DNA from: Archegozetes longisetosus
Lineage: Eukaryota; Arthropoda; Arachnida; Sarcoptiformes; Trhypochthoniidae
Direction: 5' to 3'
DNA: 64,000 bases
Assembly: GCA_018873245.2 (NCBI GenBank)
Contig: JAEMBT020000001.1
Span: forward strand, 10,818,220-10,882,219
Shown one piece after another: positions 1 through 12,535 of this stretch. The translations under genes were made by a program, and so were the position numbers. The notes below the pieces were generated by a model. The model had not been told where the DNA came from. It saw only the letters and a program-made list of their open reading frames with translations, and ran no database searches. Within the stretch, counting starts at the first letter, position 1. Every line of letters begins with the position of its first letter.

Positions 1-419
1 ATGTTTTCAAATAAATGCCTTTTTCGGGACAAAACATCAAGCTTCTAAAATACATTCCTTAATGAATTCACCATCACTGAAAGGTTTACTTTTATTAACA
101 ATCATTTGCGATAATCGAAAGCTTGCTTTTAATGACTTTTCGTTTAATGACTTATGTTTAGTGAATATGTTTTGCTGTGTTTTAAGTTTGTTTTTCATTT
201 CACTCAACTTTTCTCTCAAAATCCATTAAATTTATCATAATTTTTGCCATGAAGTGACTCGTAATGCCTTCTAATATTTGAAACTTTAAAACCGGCAACA
301 CTTTTATTACAAATTAAACAAATGGCTTTTTCTTTTTCATTTATAAAGAAGTATTTTATTTCCCAATCACTATTAAAAGATCTATTTTCGTGATATATTT
401 TTCGTTTCTTATTATCCAT
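1..419 (-). pseudogene. hAT transposase (ZBED/GTF2IRD2-like), N-terminal fragment, frameshifted
   Basis: This is the start of a hAT-family transposase. The first 67 codons (419-216) hold a BED-like finger: a W/YFF core, CLIC, and a RHYESLH histidine pair, with K-rich DNA-binding residues. After a frame change the stretch 219-37 continues the same family with the QQNIF and KPFSDGEFIKECILEA blocks. A second frame change near base 40 restores a CPEK block that runs off the window. At least two frameshifts in 420 bases mean it is dead. The family is recognised from the order of its blocks; the catalytic RNase-H domain lies outside the window. Confidence 0.75.
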
Positions 420-801
420 TCTATTACTGAACTAACACTAAAAATAGCACTAAAGATCACTTTAAATAAAATCACAAACGAATAATTAATTAATTAAAGG
501 TAACAAAAGATATGTTTCAATTGAATTGACAATTAAAAAACACGTGTTTATAACAGTACAACAATTTGAGTGTTTCAGTGCTATGTATGAGTAAATCTTA
601 AAATTAAAGTCTGCATCTGTTTCTTCAAGATCTTATATTCAATGAGCGTATTTATAATCATTATACCAATACCCAATCATATTATAGTTCCCTTACAAAT
701 ACAACATTTTTTTGAAACGCTCTTGAGAGCTGAATTTAATGATATTTTGAAATACTTCGCGAGCCAGAGTTGGCTCGCAAACCACGGGTTGAGAAAGCCT
801 G
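1..801 (-). mobile_element. hAT DNA transposon, 5' part, running off the left edge
   Basis: The minus strand from 801 begins with a terminal CAGGCTTTCTCAACC motif followed by a stem-loop (761-780, GCGAGCC paired with GGCTCGC), a layout typical of hAT/Charlie-like ends. About 380 bases inside this end a BED-type zinc-finger transposase begins (419). The element continues beyond base 1, so the other end and the target duplication cannot be seen. Confidence 0.65.
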
Positions 802-932
802 GTATATACTCTCCATGCTACTGTACGAGTGACAGCAAGCGAATTACTTTGTGGGAAACGCTCCGCTATAATCGGTAGTCGCTGACTGCTAACCCACCAG
901 GCAGAGTTATCGTGATAACTGTCATTCACTCG

Positions 933-957
933 GCAGCGTCAGCGTCAGCGTCAGCGT
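933..957. repeat. (AGCGTC)n short tandem repeat
   Basis: About four perfect copies of a 6-base AGCGTC unit. It is short and notable only as a GC-rich patch in AT-rich DNA. Confidence 0.8.
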
Positions 958-2393
958 ACTACGTACAAATTTCACTAGCCTCAGTTATTTGTATAACATT
1001 TCTGTTTGTATAACATTTGTATTTGTATATCTCTGATGTTTGGCATAAGGTTACATTACCGTTAGATCTCTAGTCCTAATGTTTGGCAAATCAATTAGTG
1101 TAGCGCCGTTCGAGTGACATCTGAGAGGATACAACATTGTGTTGTGTCGGCGACACTTAACAAAAAAGCTAAGTTACAACTCTTGAATAACAAACCTCTG
1201 TACCTAATTCACCCGCAGACTAGGGCAACATCTATTATAGTTAGAGCAAAACCAATTCGGATTCTACGTTAAAAAGTACATTAATAAAGTACATTAATGT
1301 TTATTGTCAACTTTGTTCTCGATGTTTTTAATCCAATTGATCAAAGATTAAACTTGAGACTTGATCTCTTCTTTAGACGTAATTGATAAAACAATTTTTT
1401 GGGCTAAAAATGTATTTTTATTATAGAATTCATTTGCGAAAATATGGAAATTTTAAGAAACAAAGTAGAACTAAAAGCCGTCAGATATGAGAGTAACTGA
1501 ATAACAAGAGTTTATCGAGAATTTTCTGGTGAAACACTAAAGTTAAAGCATTATTGAAAAGTGAATTGACAAGCTTCGCAGTGTATCATGAGTGAATCAT
1601 GCCTGTAGTAATTATACAATCATTATGTTAAAGTTTACCAAATAAACTTTCTTAATGTACCTTTTAATATACGATCCGAGAATGCAATCGGTTTTCCTAT
1701 TACTATCATATTTTTTGCTCTACACTTCGAGAAAATAATTTTTTCTAACCCTATAGATTGCAGCCCTAGCCTCCATCCAAATATATACTTAAAAAAATTT
1801 GTTTTAACAACCATATTCTTCGTATTAGAATTCAGATGTTACTCTATAAACTCTCAGTTCAATAAACTTAATTCAGATGAAAATTATTATCTTTAATTAA
1901 ATAATAAATTGAAATATTAATTATAATCATTATATTAATATTTCCAAATGTTCAAATGTAAGTATCATTCATTGAATTGAATTATTCATTTGGTTTCTCA
2001 CTTAATCTGATAATTTAAATGCGTATAAGGGATAATAAATGTATACTTTAATCTATAGATATTAATATTTTTATTAGTTGTAATACGTTCAAAAATTTGC
2101 TACTCTAGTTTCTCCATAAAGGCTAAGTATAACTTTTATTTTAAACCACTCCACTTTAGTTTATCAAAATACAAACAATGCTGATTCATGCCCTTAGAAT
2201 AAATGATTCCAACTTTCGAAAATAAAATAAGATAAATAACATTATAAAACTTAAAAAAATACAACTGAATTTTTTACATTGTAGCCAAAAAATCGCCTTA
2301 TCTTAGCTCAGGTTAATTAAGCTCAATGGTAACTAACTTTAATTATAGTTTCATCTACTGGTGATTACCATTTTTAATACCTCATTTGAACAT
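958..2393. other. Intergenic DNA, no gene seen
   Basis: AT-rich sequence without an open frame, splice-consistent exon set or repeat that I can support. Confidence 0.5.
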
Positions 2394-2401
2394 AATATGA
2401 C

Positions 2402-2916
2402 TAGGGTGACCATTCGTCCTGTATTTGATGGGACAGTGACGTTTTTTTAAAGTTAAAGGACAGAAATCCCGTCAGACCTCAAATTCTCGACGGAACAACT
2501 AGTTGTTCAGTTTTATAAGTTTCAATTTGAAAATTGTGTTTAAAAAAATATTTCTTAGAAATTCAAACAGAATTTTTTTAATATTGGATCAGGAATCCAG
2601 TTTAATGTTTCGAACAATCTGCAGTTTAAAACCAAGTTATAGAATTAATCTTTTCTGCCTTGACTTGTACTTGATATAAACCAGTATTTCTTGATTTTAA
2701 ATAACTTTTGAAAGATACCATTTCTAACAAAACTATACTTTTGAAATCAATCATGGTTAATAATTTTCAATGTTTTAATATTAGAATGTATTGTTTGACA
2801 CCATAATAATTTAATTGTAATGACTAGTAAAAGTGGCACTTTACTTTTTAAAAATTTAATGGTCCCCAATTGATATTTTTGTCCCGTCATGACACAAGCC
2901 ATAGATAGTCACTCTA
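2402..2916. mobile_element. Non-autonomous hAT MITE, family M1, copy 1
   Basis: This is a 515-bp element with imperfect inverted ends (TAGGGTGACCA at the left, TAGTCACTCTA at the right). It is flanked by an 8-base target duplication with one mismatch: AATATGAC (2394-2401) and AACATGAC (2917-2924). It has no coding capacity. Related copies lie at 26099-26619 and 47779-48284, each with its own 7-of-8 duplication. The 8-base target site and GGGTGACC-type ends place it in the hAT superfamily. Confidence 0.85.
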
Positions 2917-3366
2917 AACATGACCTAATGATTTGGTATTCCTGAAATTGGGAGCTAAGCGATTAATCACATGCCTTGTTAGGCTAGACTCTTAGTTTGT
3001 TATGCATAAAAAGATACTTTCAAGTGAAATTTTCATGTTCGTTAAACATAGCTTCAGTATTTTATTGTTTCGATTTCTAAAATACGTAACATATATTTAA
3101 TTTTTCTACGATTAGTCGATAGGTTTTCGCTTTGAAATCAAAAAGGATAATTTAAGAAATCAAGAAAATTATTTTGATTTCTATGACATTTTTTAAAAAT
3201 AAGAAAATTCTATTCTAAAGCTTCAATCTTATCATTGCAATCAATGCTTTGCATTCTTTCAAATAAAATCTATTTGATTCTTATTAGTTTGAATTTATCA
3301 AAAAAAAAACTTAAATTATTGAACGATCTGCTTGATCCATTTGAACAAAAGCAATTGAAAATTGTG

Positions 3367-5168
3367 TTAATTTTTCACACCAGGATTGTAATATGTTCTA
3401 GAAGTTCCGTAACATTTTGATTTACATGTACCACTTTTTATTTCAAAAGAGGCCTCAATCGTATAAATCGAGGTGAGTCCTCGTTCCGAGTCACAAGCTC
3501 TACAATCGGGATGTGCATCAAAATCTGATATGATTACTTCCCCGGGAGCACATTCTGAGTTTTTAATAGGACCAGATGCATAGAAAAATTCATTACCTGC
3601 ATTTGAGATTGAAATCGAGTTAAAAAACTACTAAGTATTGTGAAATTTCCAATTTTTCAATACCATTTACTATATAAGAATGAGATTTTAAATCTTTGAA
3701 GGCTAAAGACTTGACCGTTCCTTTTCTGTCATTGAAAGTTACATTGAAGAATTGATCAACGTTAACTACAACTACGCCATTGCATGGAACTATAGATTCG
3801 AACGAGAAGATACCTTTTACCTATAGGTGTAAATGCTAGGGTTTTATTCATATTGTGAAATATAAAAATATAGTGCTTTAGTTTCTATAATTGTTTAGTT
3901 AGCCATCTTAAGAGATTAACCTTAATCTATAATAAAGTAGTTTAGTAGTAAAATAGAAAGTGTAGTTTACAAATTTCATTTGTAATGAGTAATTATCTTT
4001 GAGATCACAGTACAAGATCATTTTCCACTTAAGTGATAAATATTGGTATAAGTACTATTTACCTAAATTACAGAAAAACAAATATTTTCTTGTTTTCAGA
4101 TAAAAATAACTATTGTGAGAACCAAAAACTATAAAAAGGCAAGAGAAGTTGTGTAACGAGAGACAGATATAACATAAACCTTTAACTGTTCACTGTTATT
4201 CATTGTACATCTAAAGTTATAATAAAATAATTATTAAGAAGTAGAACTCTTTTATTTGAAATATATATTTATATCATATTTATAATAAAGAGTACGAAAA
4301 GGTGAGTATCAAGCAAATTACTTTAAAAAGTAAAGCATACTCTATCGAGTCCAACCTGACTCTTACATAGAGAATTAGGTAAAAGTAAATTGGAATTTCA
4401 CATTGAGGTCCCTGATTTCAATTTACTCATTCCTGGACACACACATTACATGAGAAATTATAACGATCCCAAGTCACAAGAATAAACGTGACAATATTTT
4501 ATTATTATTTGATTTTTCTCATTACTAAGCTCAATATCTGATATTTATCTAGATTTGTATACATAGAATCTACAAATAATAATAATTAAAAATTTCATAT
4601 TTCAAAATCAAAACTATTTAACTGATGTTCTTATGGAGATAAATCACCATGATTGAATGAAGATGTTAAATTGAACAATTACCCTAAAATGTTAAAGCTC
4701 AATAATTACTTGAAGAGTATTACCTAATTAAAGAAATAATTTTATGTTGTGTCATTATGTCACTTCTAATTTTCAGATAAGTTAAACACTATCTTTTAAT
4801 CACTTTTAAGATTAAAGGCCCAGCAAAAATTCATGAAAGCTCAAAATGTCGTTTTACCTCTCTGAATTTTGAATCAGAAGTACAAATATACTCGGAGTCT
4901 ATTGTAATATTTGTTTTGGTTCCTCTTGGTTTAGTTTGTCCTGTAGGTTCTAAAGTTAGTAATTAAACTTTTGAAAAATATGCTTTCTAAATTTATGATA
5001 CATTGGCAACTAAATGAATTTGTTTAGAATTTCATCGAAAATCTTTTCATCTTAAAGATGAATTGATTGAAATAATGTTAAGAACTTACTCATTACTTTG
5101 TTGATAAAAAAACATTCGTTCGAAGTAGAAATAATTACAAAAACTGATAATGTGAATATGGCATTCAT
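3367..5168 (-). CDS. Secreted cysteine-containing protein, 4 exons, unrecognised family
   Basis: This is a four-exon gene built by hand on the minus strand. Exon 1 is 5168-5090, exon 2 is 4949-4858, exon 3 is 3820-3664 and exon 4 is 3596-3367, ending in TAA. Every junction is GT-AG and phase-matched: donors GTAAGT, GTAAAA and GTATTG; acceptors after TTTAG, CTATAG and AATGCAG. The exons sum to 558 nt, exactly 185 codons plus stop. Residues 1-17 or so (MNAIFTLSVFVIISTSN) form a clear signal peptide, so the product enters the secretory pathway. The mature part is about 165 residues with scattered cysteines and a cysteine-rich C-terminal third (CAPGE, CRAC, CKSKC). I recognise no domain; a small secreted binding or effector protein is possible. 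The last intron is only 67 bp. There is no frameshift or internal stop, so the gene looks functional. Confidence 0.75.
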
Positions 5169-5199
5169 GGTATCATCGACAGTTTATTTCTGGCTTCGT

Positions 5200-6354
5200 A
5201 AGATAACAATGATAAACAATAAACGTTTAGACAAATTGAACCTTTTTTATTAACTGAGTAATATATTTCATTTCACTAGATTTCAGTTGTATTTCTAATA
5301 ATAAATATCTGTTGAAACAAAAACATATTTCAGCTAATAAATTTAACTACATATACAGAGCTTTTGTTCTGAACGATAACTGAAACAACTAGCACACATG
5401 GATACGTTAAGTTAAAATTGTCTTTAACTCATGCCGTCAAACAAATAAGCATATATTTAGATGTTTCTGTTCGCCTTCCATACATTTTCTTCTATTAATT
5501 TTTGCATTACTGGGAACAATATATCTCATTTTCATTGCTAAAGCTTTAAATATCGATTAGTTAGTGAACTTTCATATTATTGGAAAATCTATTTCATTGT
5601 TGAAAATGTAAACCTTAAAATTTTCTTAGTTTTATTTTTAAGTTTTCTTTTTTGCACACAATTTAGAGCATCTGCATTATTAATGATACCAAATAAAGAT
5701 TTTCATTTAAAAACCTGTTATCGAATTTCATATATGTAAAGATGTTGTATTTTATTTTTGTTTTAAGCTTGAAAATATAATTTTATTTGTTGTTGACTGC
5801 TTTAGATCTATTGTTCTAATGCTGTTAAACTTTATTTTAGAAGTATATAAATGAATAAACATTAAGATGATAGGGCTATTGGCAACAAAAGAATTAGACT
5901 TTTGGACGACTTTAAAAGCTTAATCCGTCGCCCCAACTCCAATAATCCAAATACTCAGACCCTTCTTACAAAAATATTTGAAATACCAACAAATAAGTAA
6001 ATATATGTTAAGCATAGAGAAAGAATGTAAAAGTTTAAAAGTTCAATATACTTCAACCTTTACATATATATTACTAAATAAATATAGATTATTATCTCGT
6101 CTTTGAGTAGAGAAAAAATCACAAACTTTTGCATTTTTGTGATTAATCTAATGAGGGTATCACAATAACATTCTCCTGAAAACACCTCCCAAAAATACTC
6201 TCTTAATGTTGCAAATAGTTAATCGCTATTCGGTGGTATAATCATTAAAAATTTTTTGAAGTTCATTATATACTGTGCTCATAGCAAAAGAAATCATAAA
6301 TAAATCATTTTCTCAAAGAGCACAAATATTAGACAAACGTATTAAGGACATGTA
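5200..6354. other. Intergenic DNA with one orphan open segment
   Basis: Mostly AT-rich DNA with no recognised gene. A plus-strand open segment at 5866-6000 (44 codons then TAA) looks more codon-like than its surroundings, with an RIRLLDDFKSLIRR stretch and an IFEIPTNK end. An AG precedes it, so it could be a last exon or a relic, but no partner exon was found. Confidence 0.4.
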
Positions 6355-7576
6355 GGTTAACCAGGAAGTTTTGTGGCACTCGACTATAAAATCGGGTGAT
6401 GGTGCCATTCGATAGTACTTTATGAGACGAGTCCAAAACAGTTAACCACCATGAGGCTCCGCCCACTCGATATTTAACCACGCCCATTTTATTTTAGCCA
6501 CTCCCACTTACTCCACCCCCACAACATGGGTCTCAAAAGAAAGGTCTCAGTGAGTAGAGTCCATTGGTAAAGATCGCGTGATTATAGAATGCATACTTCC
6601 TGAGAAATTGCCTAAAAACACTCCTAAATTCTACGACCATATTGCAATACATCGAGAATTGACATTGTTGACCAAGATAAAAAGTTTTCTGTACTTCCAT
6701 AGAGAATCGGCCCATCAACCAATTTTGATTAAATTTGGTGTTAACCTTGAGGGTCACTAGTGAAGCAAAATGGCTCAAGAAATTTCAAAAAGTGTTACGA
6801 GAAGGTGACAAAACCGAAAATGTAAAATCTTTAAACGCTTATAACTCAAAAACGCTCAAACATAATTTGATGAAACTGCATATTAAGAGATGGCAATCAA
6901 GAGTATTTAACGATAGAGTGAAATTCTTAATTAACCCTATATGAGAGAATAATTGAAAAATTCAAAAACTACAAATACTTATTCCAAAATGTTGCCACAA
7001 GGGTTCCGACCCGATCTCTTTTATTCTAACAGTAGCATACTATATAGTATAAAATTCCTAAAAGATTGGGTCGGAACTCTCTTTGCAATACATCGAAAAT
7101 TGACATTATTGACTTCGAGATGATTTTTGTTGTAATTGTTCTAACATTTGCATATACATAGATTGACAAAATGTTTTTTTTAGATCATTTGGACTTTGTT
7201 TACATACAAAAAAGTAAGATTAAACATTACAAAACTAGTGGTTTGTCTCAGATTTGGTCAACAATGTCAATTCTCGATGTATTGCAATATTGTAGTAGAA
7301 TTTAGGAGTGTTTTTAGTCAATTTCTCAGGAAATATGCATCCTAAAATCACGCGATCTTTACCAATGGACTCTACTCACTGAGACCTTTCCTTTGACATC
7401 CATGTTGCGGGGGTGGAGTCAGTGGGAGTGGCTAAAATAAAAAATAGGCGTGGCTCGATATCGGGTGGGCGGAGCCTCATGGTGGTGACCTTTTTGGACT
7501 CGTCTCATAAAGTACTATCGAATGGCACCATAATCCGATTTTAATGGTCGAGTGCCACAAAACTTCCCGGTTAACC
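6355..7576. mobile_element. 1.2-kb foldback element with 321-bp inverted arms
   Basis: The arms 6355-6675 and 7256-7576 are inverted copies of one another, both starting with GGTTAACC and both 321 nt long. Each arm carries GC-rich CCGCCC/CCACGCCC/CCACTCCC boxes. The middle holds a second, smaller inverted pair (GGGTTCCGACC near 7000 and GGTCGGAACTC near 7070) and a third partial copy of the arm tip near 7083-7110. Open frames on either strand simply follow the arms and are not genes. I see no clear target duplication. Confidence 0.85.
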
Positions 7577-7589
7577 CCAGTAGTTTCTA

Positions 7590-7948
7590 GAAAGTCTCTT
7601 ATCAAGATATAATTACTAGAAGTTTTCTAGCACTAAGCTTCACCCATTGGCACTTCGTAGTTTAGTAGCTAGCTGACGTTACACTTCGAGTTCTAGACAG
7701 ATTACGCTTTCCATTCTGGAGTACGTTTGTCGTCACTCGTGTATAGCAGTAGATCACAGTATAGTATAGATTTAGACTAGAATTTTATTACGGCACTATC
7801 AATGAAGTATTGCTACCCATACATATATTCCAGATATTCCAGTCATAATTTAATTTCTAAACTCACCAGTTTTGGTTGACAGGAGTAGTCATAACTTACT
7901 GATCAAGGATAAACAAACACTACATTATGGTGCCTAACTTGAATACGA
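7590..7948 (+). repeat. Duplicated spacer X1, copy 1, left part
   Basis: This noncoding sequence is shared with 21480-22530 and 26640-27800. It is interrupted by the transposon at 7957-11639 and resumes at about 11648 without loss, as alignment with the uninterrupted copies shows. In the 26.6-kb copy the same sequence lies directly upstream of the dehydratase gene, so X1 marks the left part of the duplicated unit. Confidence 0.75.
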
Positions 7949-8523
7949 ACTATCACTAGGGCGACCACATGTCTTCCTTTAGGGAGAACAGTCCTTTTTT
8001 GACCAATTTTGTCCTCTGTCCTTCCGGAGGTCAGAGGAGGACAATACAATGTCCTCCTTTACAAAAAGCATTAAAATTTCCTGAGACTATAATTATATCT
8101 TATGTTTTGTATACAAAAGTCAAATTATGCCCTTTTCGTAGTCAAAGATAGTATAATTTCGCGCATATATATATACAGTTATCTCCAAATCTAACTAGGA
8201 GGGTAAAACATGTTATATTTCTGAAGCCTCTTGATGAAATTGTATGAAAATTTGCATGTACATACTTAAACTCCCCCGATTGATAAATATCATGTTTATT
8301 TTTGAAAACATTTAAATTAAGGGTGGTAATTCGACGAAAATGTGAAATGAAAGAAATTTCATTGAAACTCATAATAAATCAAATTTAACTTAATTTTTGA
8401 ATGAGTTATACAAACGATTGTCTGAAAACATTTGTGAACAAATGATTGAGGTTTGATTTAAACTGTTCAAAATGCCATTTAGTGTGGAGGAAAGGGAACT
8501 AAAGTTCCGAAAATTTATTAATA

Positions 8524-9128
8524 TGAGAGCACAGAAAAGCTCTGCAATAATGAGAGAGCGGTATTAAAATAATTATAAATTGATTTGTGTTTTAAATTAC
8601 ATTTACATGTTTTAGAAATAAGTAAAAATACATTTACGGAGATTGGAGGCGGTGAGACAGGCTGGCGGGGATCATACCCGTTATTAATTGTTCGGAAATT
8701 AAATTTGAATTTATGTGATTCTCTTCAAAATACGGTTTCTCTAAGTCTAACTAGGACGATAAAACAGGCTATAATTCAGGAACCATAATTCATATTCTAG
8801 CCAAACTTGACATGATCATGGACAGACTCCCCCGATTAATAAATCAATTTTCAATTTTGAAAAATGAGCAAGGATGAATGAGAAATTTAAATTTTAATGA
8901 AAAGTTACATATTTTGAAGAGAATCACATAAGTTCAAATTTAATTTTCGAAAAATTAATAACGCGTATGACCCCCGCCAGCCTGTCTCACCGCCTCCAAT
9001 CTCCGTAAATGTATTTTTATTTATTTCTAAAACACATAAATGTAATTTAAAATACAAATCAATTTATAATTATTTTAATACTTACCGCACTCTCATTATT
9101 GCAGAGCTTTACCTTTTCTGTGCTCTCA
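8524..9128. mobile_element. 605-bp foldback MITE, TA target, nested in a repeat arm
   Basis: Inverted arms of about 215 bp start with TGAGAGCACAG and end with CTGTGCTCTCA, flanked by TA (8522-8523 and 9129-9130). The opposite arm of the host element (near 10985) and the copy at 62740 keep the uninterrupted site, so exactly one TA was duplicated. There is no coding capacity. Confidence 0.85.
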
Positions 9129-9544
9129 TATCGTCGCCTTGGGATTGTACTATCGTATCTGAAATTTTTGAGAAATTGAGTTATTGTCACATCATTATAA
9201 TATACGGGGCTCTTAACATGTATATCAGAAAATTATTCCATTATCTCAATTCAATGACCCACAATCTCAAGTACGATTTAATCGTATCTCAAAATTTTGC
9301 ATTTTTTTCGTGCTATACTATCGTATCTCAACATTTCCTTTATAATCAGGCTATAATACAAGTAAAAATAATTTAATTTCAGAATTTTGTTGTTTTTTGA
9401 ACAAAAATATCGATGTTTCAGAAATTTTCGATTCAGTTTACAAAAATTATTAGAAACTTTATTGATAAAAATGAAAAATTTAATAGGTTTGATTTAGAGA
9501 TATTTTTAGTTCAAAACATCACAACGTTATAGATAACGGGATAA

Positions 9545-10187
9545 ATATGAATGCCCCGATAATATAAAAGCCTATCTCTTAAAGCGTTGAAACGAGTAAA
9601 ACGCACTTAAAGTTGCGTTTCAAAAATGTTTACAAAAATCAAACTCATTGAAACTTAAATATGAAATTTATTATTTGTAACGTGTAATTAAACATATTCT
9701 ATGTCAGATTCATCGGAATAATATGATTCTTTAGAATTAAAATTAAATTGAGATAAAAAGTCAATATAAAATTTTCTATTTTTTACATCCAAATAGTCTA
9801 ATATTTAATTAGAATAAGAGGAGTTCTCTTATTTGGCGAGCCATTAGATAAATGAATCAATTTATTATTGATTGAATTAAACATTTAAAATCCTAATAAA
9901 ACACTTGATTAATGCTTTGATGTTATGTAGTGATCATCAATATTGTACTGTTCATAATGAACATAACAAAATTTGATTGCGCATTCTCTTAAAGTTAGAT
10001 TTGATTAGCATTCAATTCTATTGTGATCAAGAGTTTTTTAAACATGATTATTTATAAATTTTTTCCATTGAAACATATATTGAATTTTATTATATGAATA
10101 AAGTATGATGTGAGCTCAATGTTTAAAACAAAATCCGAAAAAGAAGTTAACTCGAGATAGGCTTTTTTATTATCGGGGCGTTCATAT
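9545..10187. mobile_element. MITE with inverted ends ATATGAA(T/C)GCCCCGATAATA
   Basis: About 40 bases at each end form an inverted repeat (GCCCCGATAATA then AAGCCTATCTC). The interior is AT-rich and noncoding. The internal GAAGTTAACTCGAGATA block beside the right end recurs at the ends of the 54.7-55.3 kb foldback element, suggesting one family. Confidence 0.65.
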
Positions 10188-11647
10188 GAGGATAGAAAAA
10201 ATTTGATAAGATTAATGTAGAAAAAGACATTTATACAGCCTTTTAATATAAAATTTTATTTACAAAATAATTCTAAGAATTAAGTCGAATTTTCATTTGA
10301 TAATCAACTAAGTGCTGTGAAGTCGGCATTTGAGAGATAAACGTCACACATTGAACAAAATAGTAATACGTGTTCTTTATGCGAATAAAAGAGTACGCGT
10401 ATAGCTGTACAATAAATGTTTTATAGGTTAATAATAAAACCTATGGAATTAAAATTTTCTAAATTAGAAATAAAATGGGAAAATATTGAAAAGAAAATGA
10501 GTTTTAAGTTATTTGTTTATGCTTAAATTTCACTCAAATAGTTGTAAGATTTTTCAGTTTTCTAATTCGAGTATTTTTTTATACTTTAAAAATAAATTTT
10601 TTGTAGAATGAATTAAGCAAAAATCTGAAATTATTGATGAAAATCTAGAAAATTGATTGTTTCCATAAATTTTCAAAACGTATTTTGTTGTTCTCCTATT
10701 CAATGCGCATTTAAATGACATACGATAGTATAGCACGAAATTTTTCTTCCATTTTCAGTGCAATGTAGTCGTATCTGATTTTTTCTTTGTCTAAAGCCGT
10801 TGATAGGGACGGTAATCAACGAATCGGCGTTATTCATTTTTTGGCCTTTGACAAGCTTAAGTGAATGATATATTGTAACTTCAAAAATATTCGGCCAGTT
10901 ATCCTAATTAGAGGGTCGAACTTCAATTGCGTTTTTCTCAAAATCGCTTTTTTCCAGATACGATAGTATAATCCCAAGGCGACGATATTAATAAATTTTC
11001 GGAACTTTAGTTCCCTTTCCTCCACACTAAATGGCATTTTGAACAGTTTAAATCGAACCTCAATCATTTGTTCACAAATGTTTTCAGACAATTTTGTATA
11101 ACTCATTCAAAAATTAAGTTAAATTTGATTTATTATATGAGTTTCAATGAAATTTCTTTCATTTCACATTTTCGTCGAATTACCACCCTCAATTTAAATG
11201 TTTTAAAAACAAATATGATATTTACCAATCGGGGGAGTTTAAGTATGTACATGCAAATTTTCATACAATTTCATCAAGAGGCTTCAGAAATATAACATGT
11301 TTTACCCTCCTAGTTAGATTTGGAGATAACTGTATATATATATATATATATATTATAAAGGGAACAATTAGGAGGTTTATACATAAGTATAGTGCAATCA
11401 TACGTTCGACTTACCAAATACATGTGACGTAGTTATAAAAATTTTAATCAAAACAATTCCTTCTTTTAATTGTGAATCATAATGTCTCAGAAGAGGAGCA
11501 AAAGAATATAAGAAGTATTCATTTAGACACAAATTATATTAAACTAAATAATGAGAATAAAAAATAAAAATGTCCTTCTCTGTCCTCCTTTTCGATTGCT
11601 TAAGTCCTCCCGTTTAGCAGTTATGACGTTGTCACTCTAAATATCAC

Positions 11648-12530
11648 ATGACAGAAATAGGGTATTAGGATCAACAAGGAACCAAGACTACAGTCAAAAT
11701 TATTAAAGAGTTCCTTGAAATCGGTGCTCTCTGCTAGCTTATTTTAAAAATACTTTATTATATTATCATTTTGGGCTTTAATCTGGCTAGATTCACGATT
11801 TCAGCCCATTTATTTTAAATACAACGAATTTTCAAATTTTGCTAACTTCGAACCTTCCGAACAAAGTAGCTGAAATTCCCTGAATTGAGCTTTTAAAATA
11901 TTCTTTAAATTTCGATAGTCCTATTTGTATGCCAAATTTCAGACCTCTGGCCCGTTGGCAAGTATTCATTAATATACTCATGGAAAATAATAAAGAATTT
12001 AGATCTCTCCATAACTTTAAATTAAACTAAAATATATGTTAAACCACTAACTAATTTTCCTTGTGATAAATAAGAAAATTTTTAATTAAGTTAGAAATAC
12101 TTTTTATCTTAACAAAATTATTTTTATATTAGAAATAATCAAAATTGCTGTTAGAAGCCTAAAAATCACGTTTTCGAATATGCTTTCATAATGACCTGAT
12201 TTTTTTATCATGAAAATAAACATTTATTCAAATTTGTTATTAAAACATTAGTACCAATGACACATTCGCTCCATTTCGTGGCATTACCGGTCATCGAAAC
12301 ACACTTTTTATTTTATTCCAAATTGATCGATACTATAATTGTTTATTTAAACTTAATAAATAAATTTAAAACCTTGGTCAAGTTTTTCGTAAATCATTTC
12401 TTTGTTTGCAGATACATATTTCAATGCCATACTTTATTAGTAAATAATCAAATTCGTTTATAATTTGCAGTACACAAAACAATTCTCCAAAATATGAAAT
12501 TTATTAAAATACGTAGTTATTGACAAGTTT
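11648..12530 (+). repeat. Duplicated spacer X1, copy 1, right part
   Basis: This continues 7590-7948 and matches 21840-22530 and 27000-27800 in order and orientation. Open frames here are short and not conserved in the other copies, so the spacer is noncoding. Confidence 0.75.
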
Positions 12531-12535
12531 ATATG

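Larger units (their letters stand above)
8176..11332. mobile_element. TA-flanked element with about 350-bp inverted ends, nested
   Basis: Inverted arms 8176-8523 (continuing at 9131-9163 after a nested MITE) and about 10955-11332 begin with CAGTTATCTCC. TA lies on both outer sides, within short TA tracts. The interior carries many copies of an ACTATCGTAT motif in both orientations (about 9150, 9316, 10719, 10966). A related internal piece lies at 62730-63205. TA targets suggest the Tc1/mariner superfamily or a derivative, but no transposase is visible. Confidence 0.65.
7957..11639. mobile_element. 3.7-kb hAT-like insertion (composite, nested)
   Basis: The ends are TAGGGCGACCA at the left and TTGTCACTCTA at the right, like family M1. 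The flanks are ACTATCAC (7949-7956) and AATATCAC (11640-11647), an 8-base duplication with one mismatch. X1 spacer sequence is continuous across the insertion in the other copies, which confirms the empty site. Near the ends short GTCCTCC-rich subterminal repeats are seen. No hAT transposase remains; almost all of the interior is a second, TA-flanked element (8176-11332). Confidence 0.75.

Noticed and set aside
6533..6944. Small coding frames on both strands of the foldback element
   Set aside because: They follow the inverted arms and adjoining noncoding sequence and match no domain.
11068..11295. Coding frames in the inverted arms at 8142-8372 and 10834-11295
   Set aside because: The same peptide appears in both arms because the DNA is an inverted repeat; neither continues into a protein.
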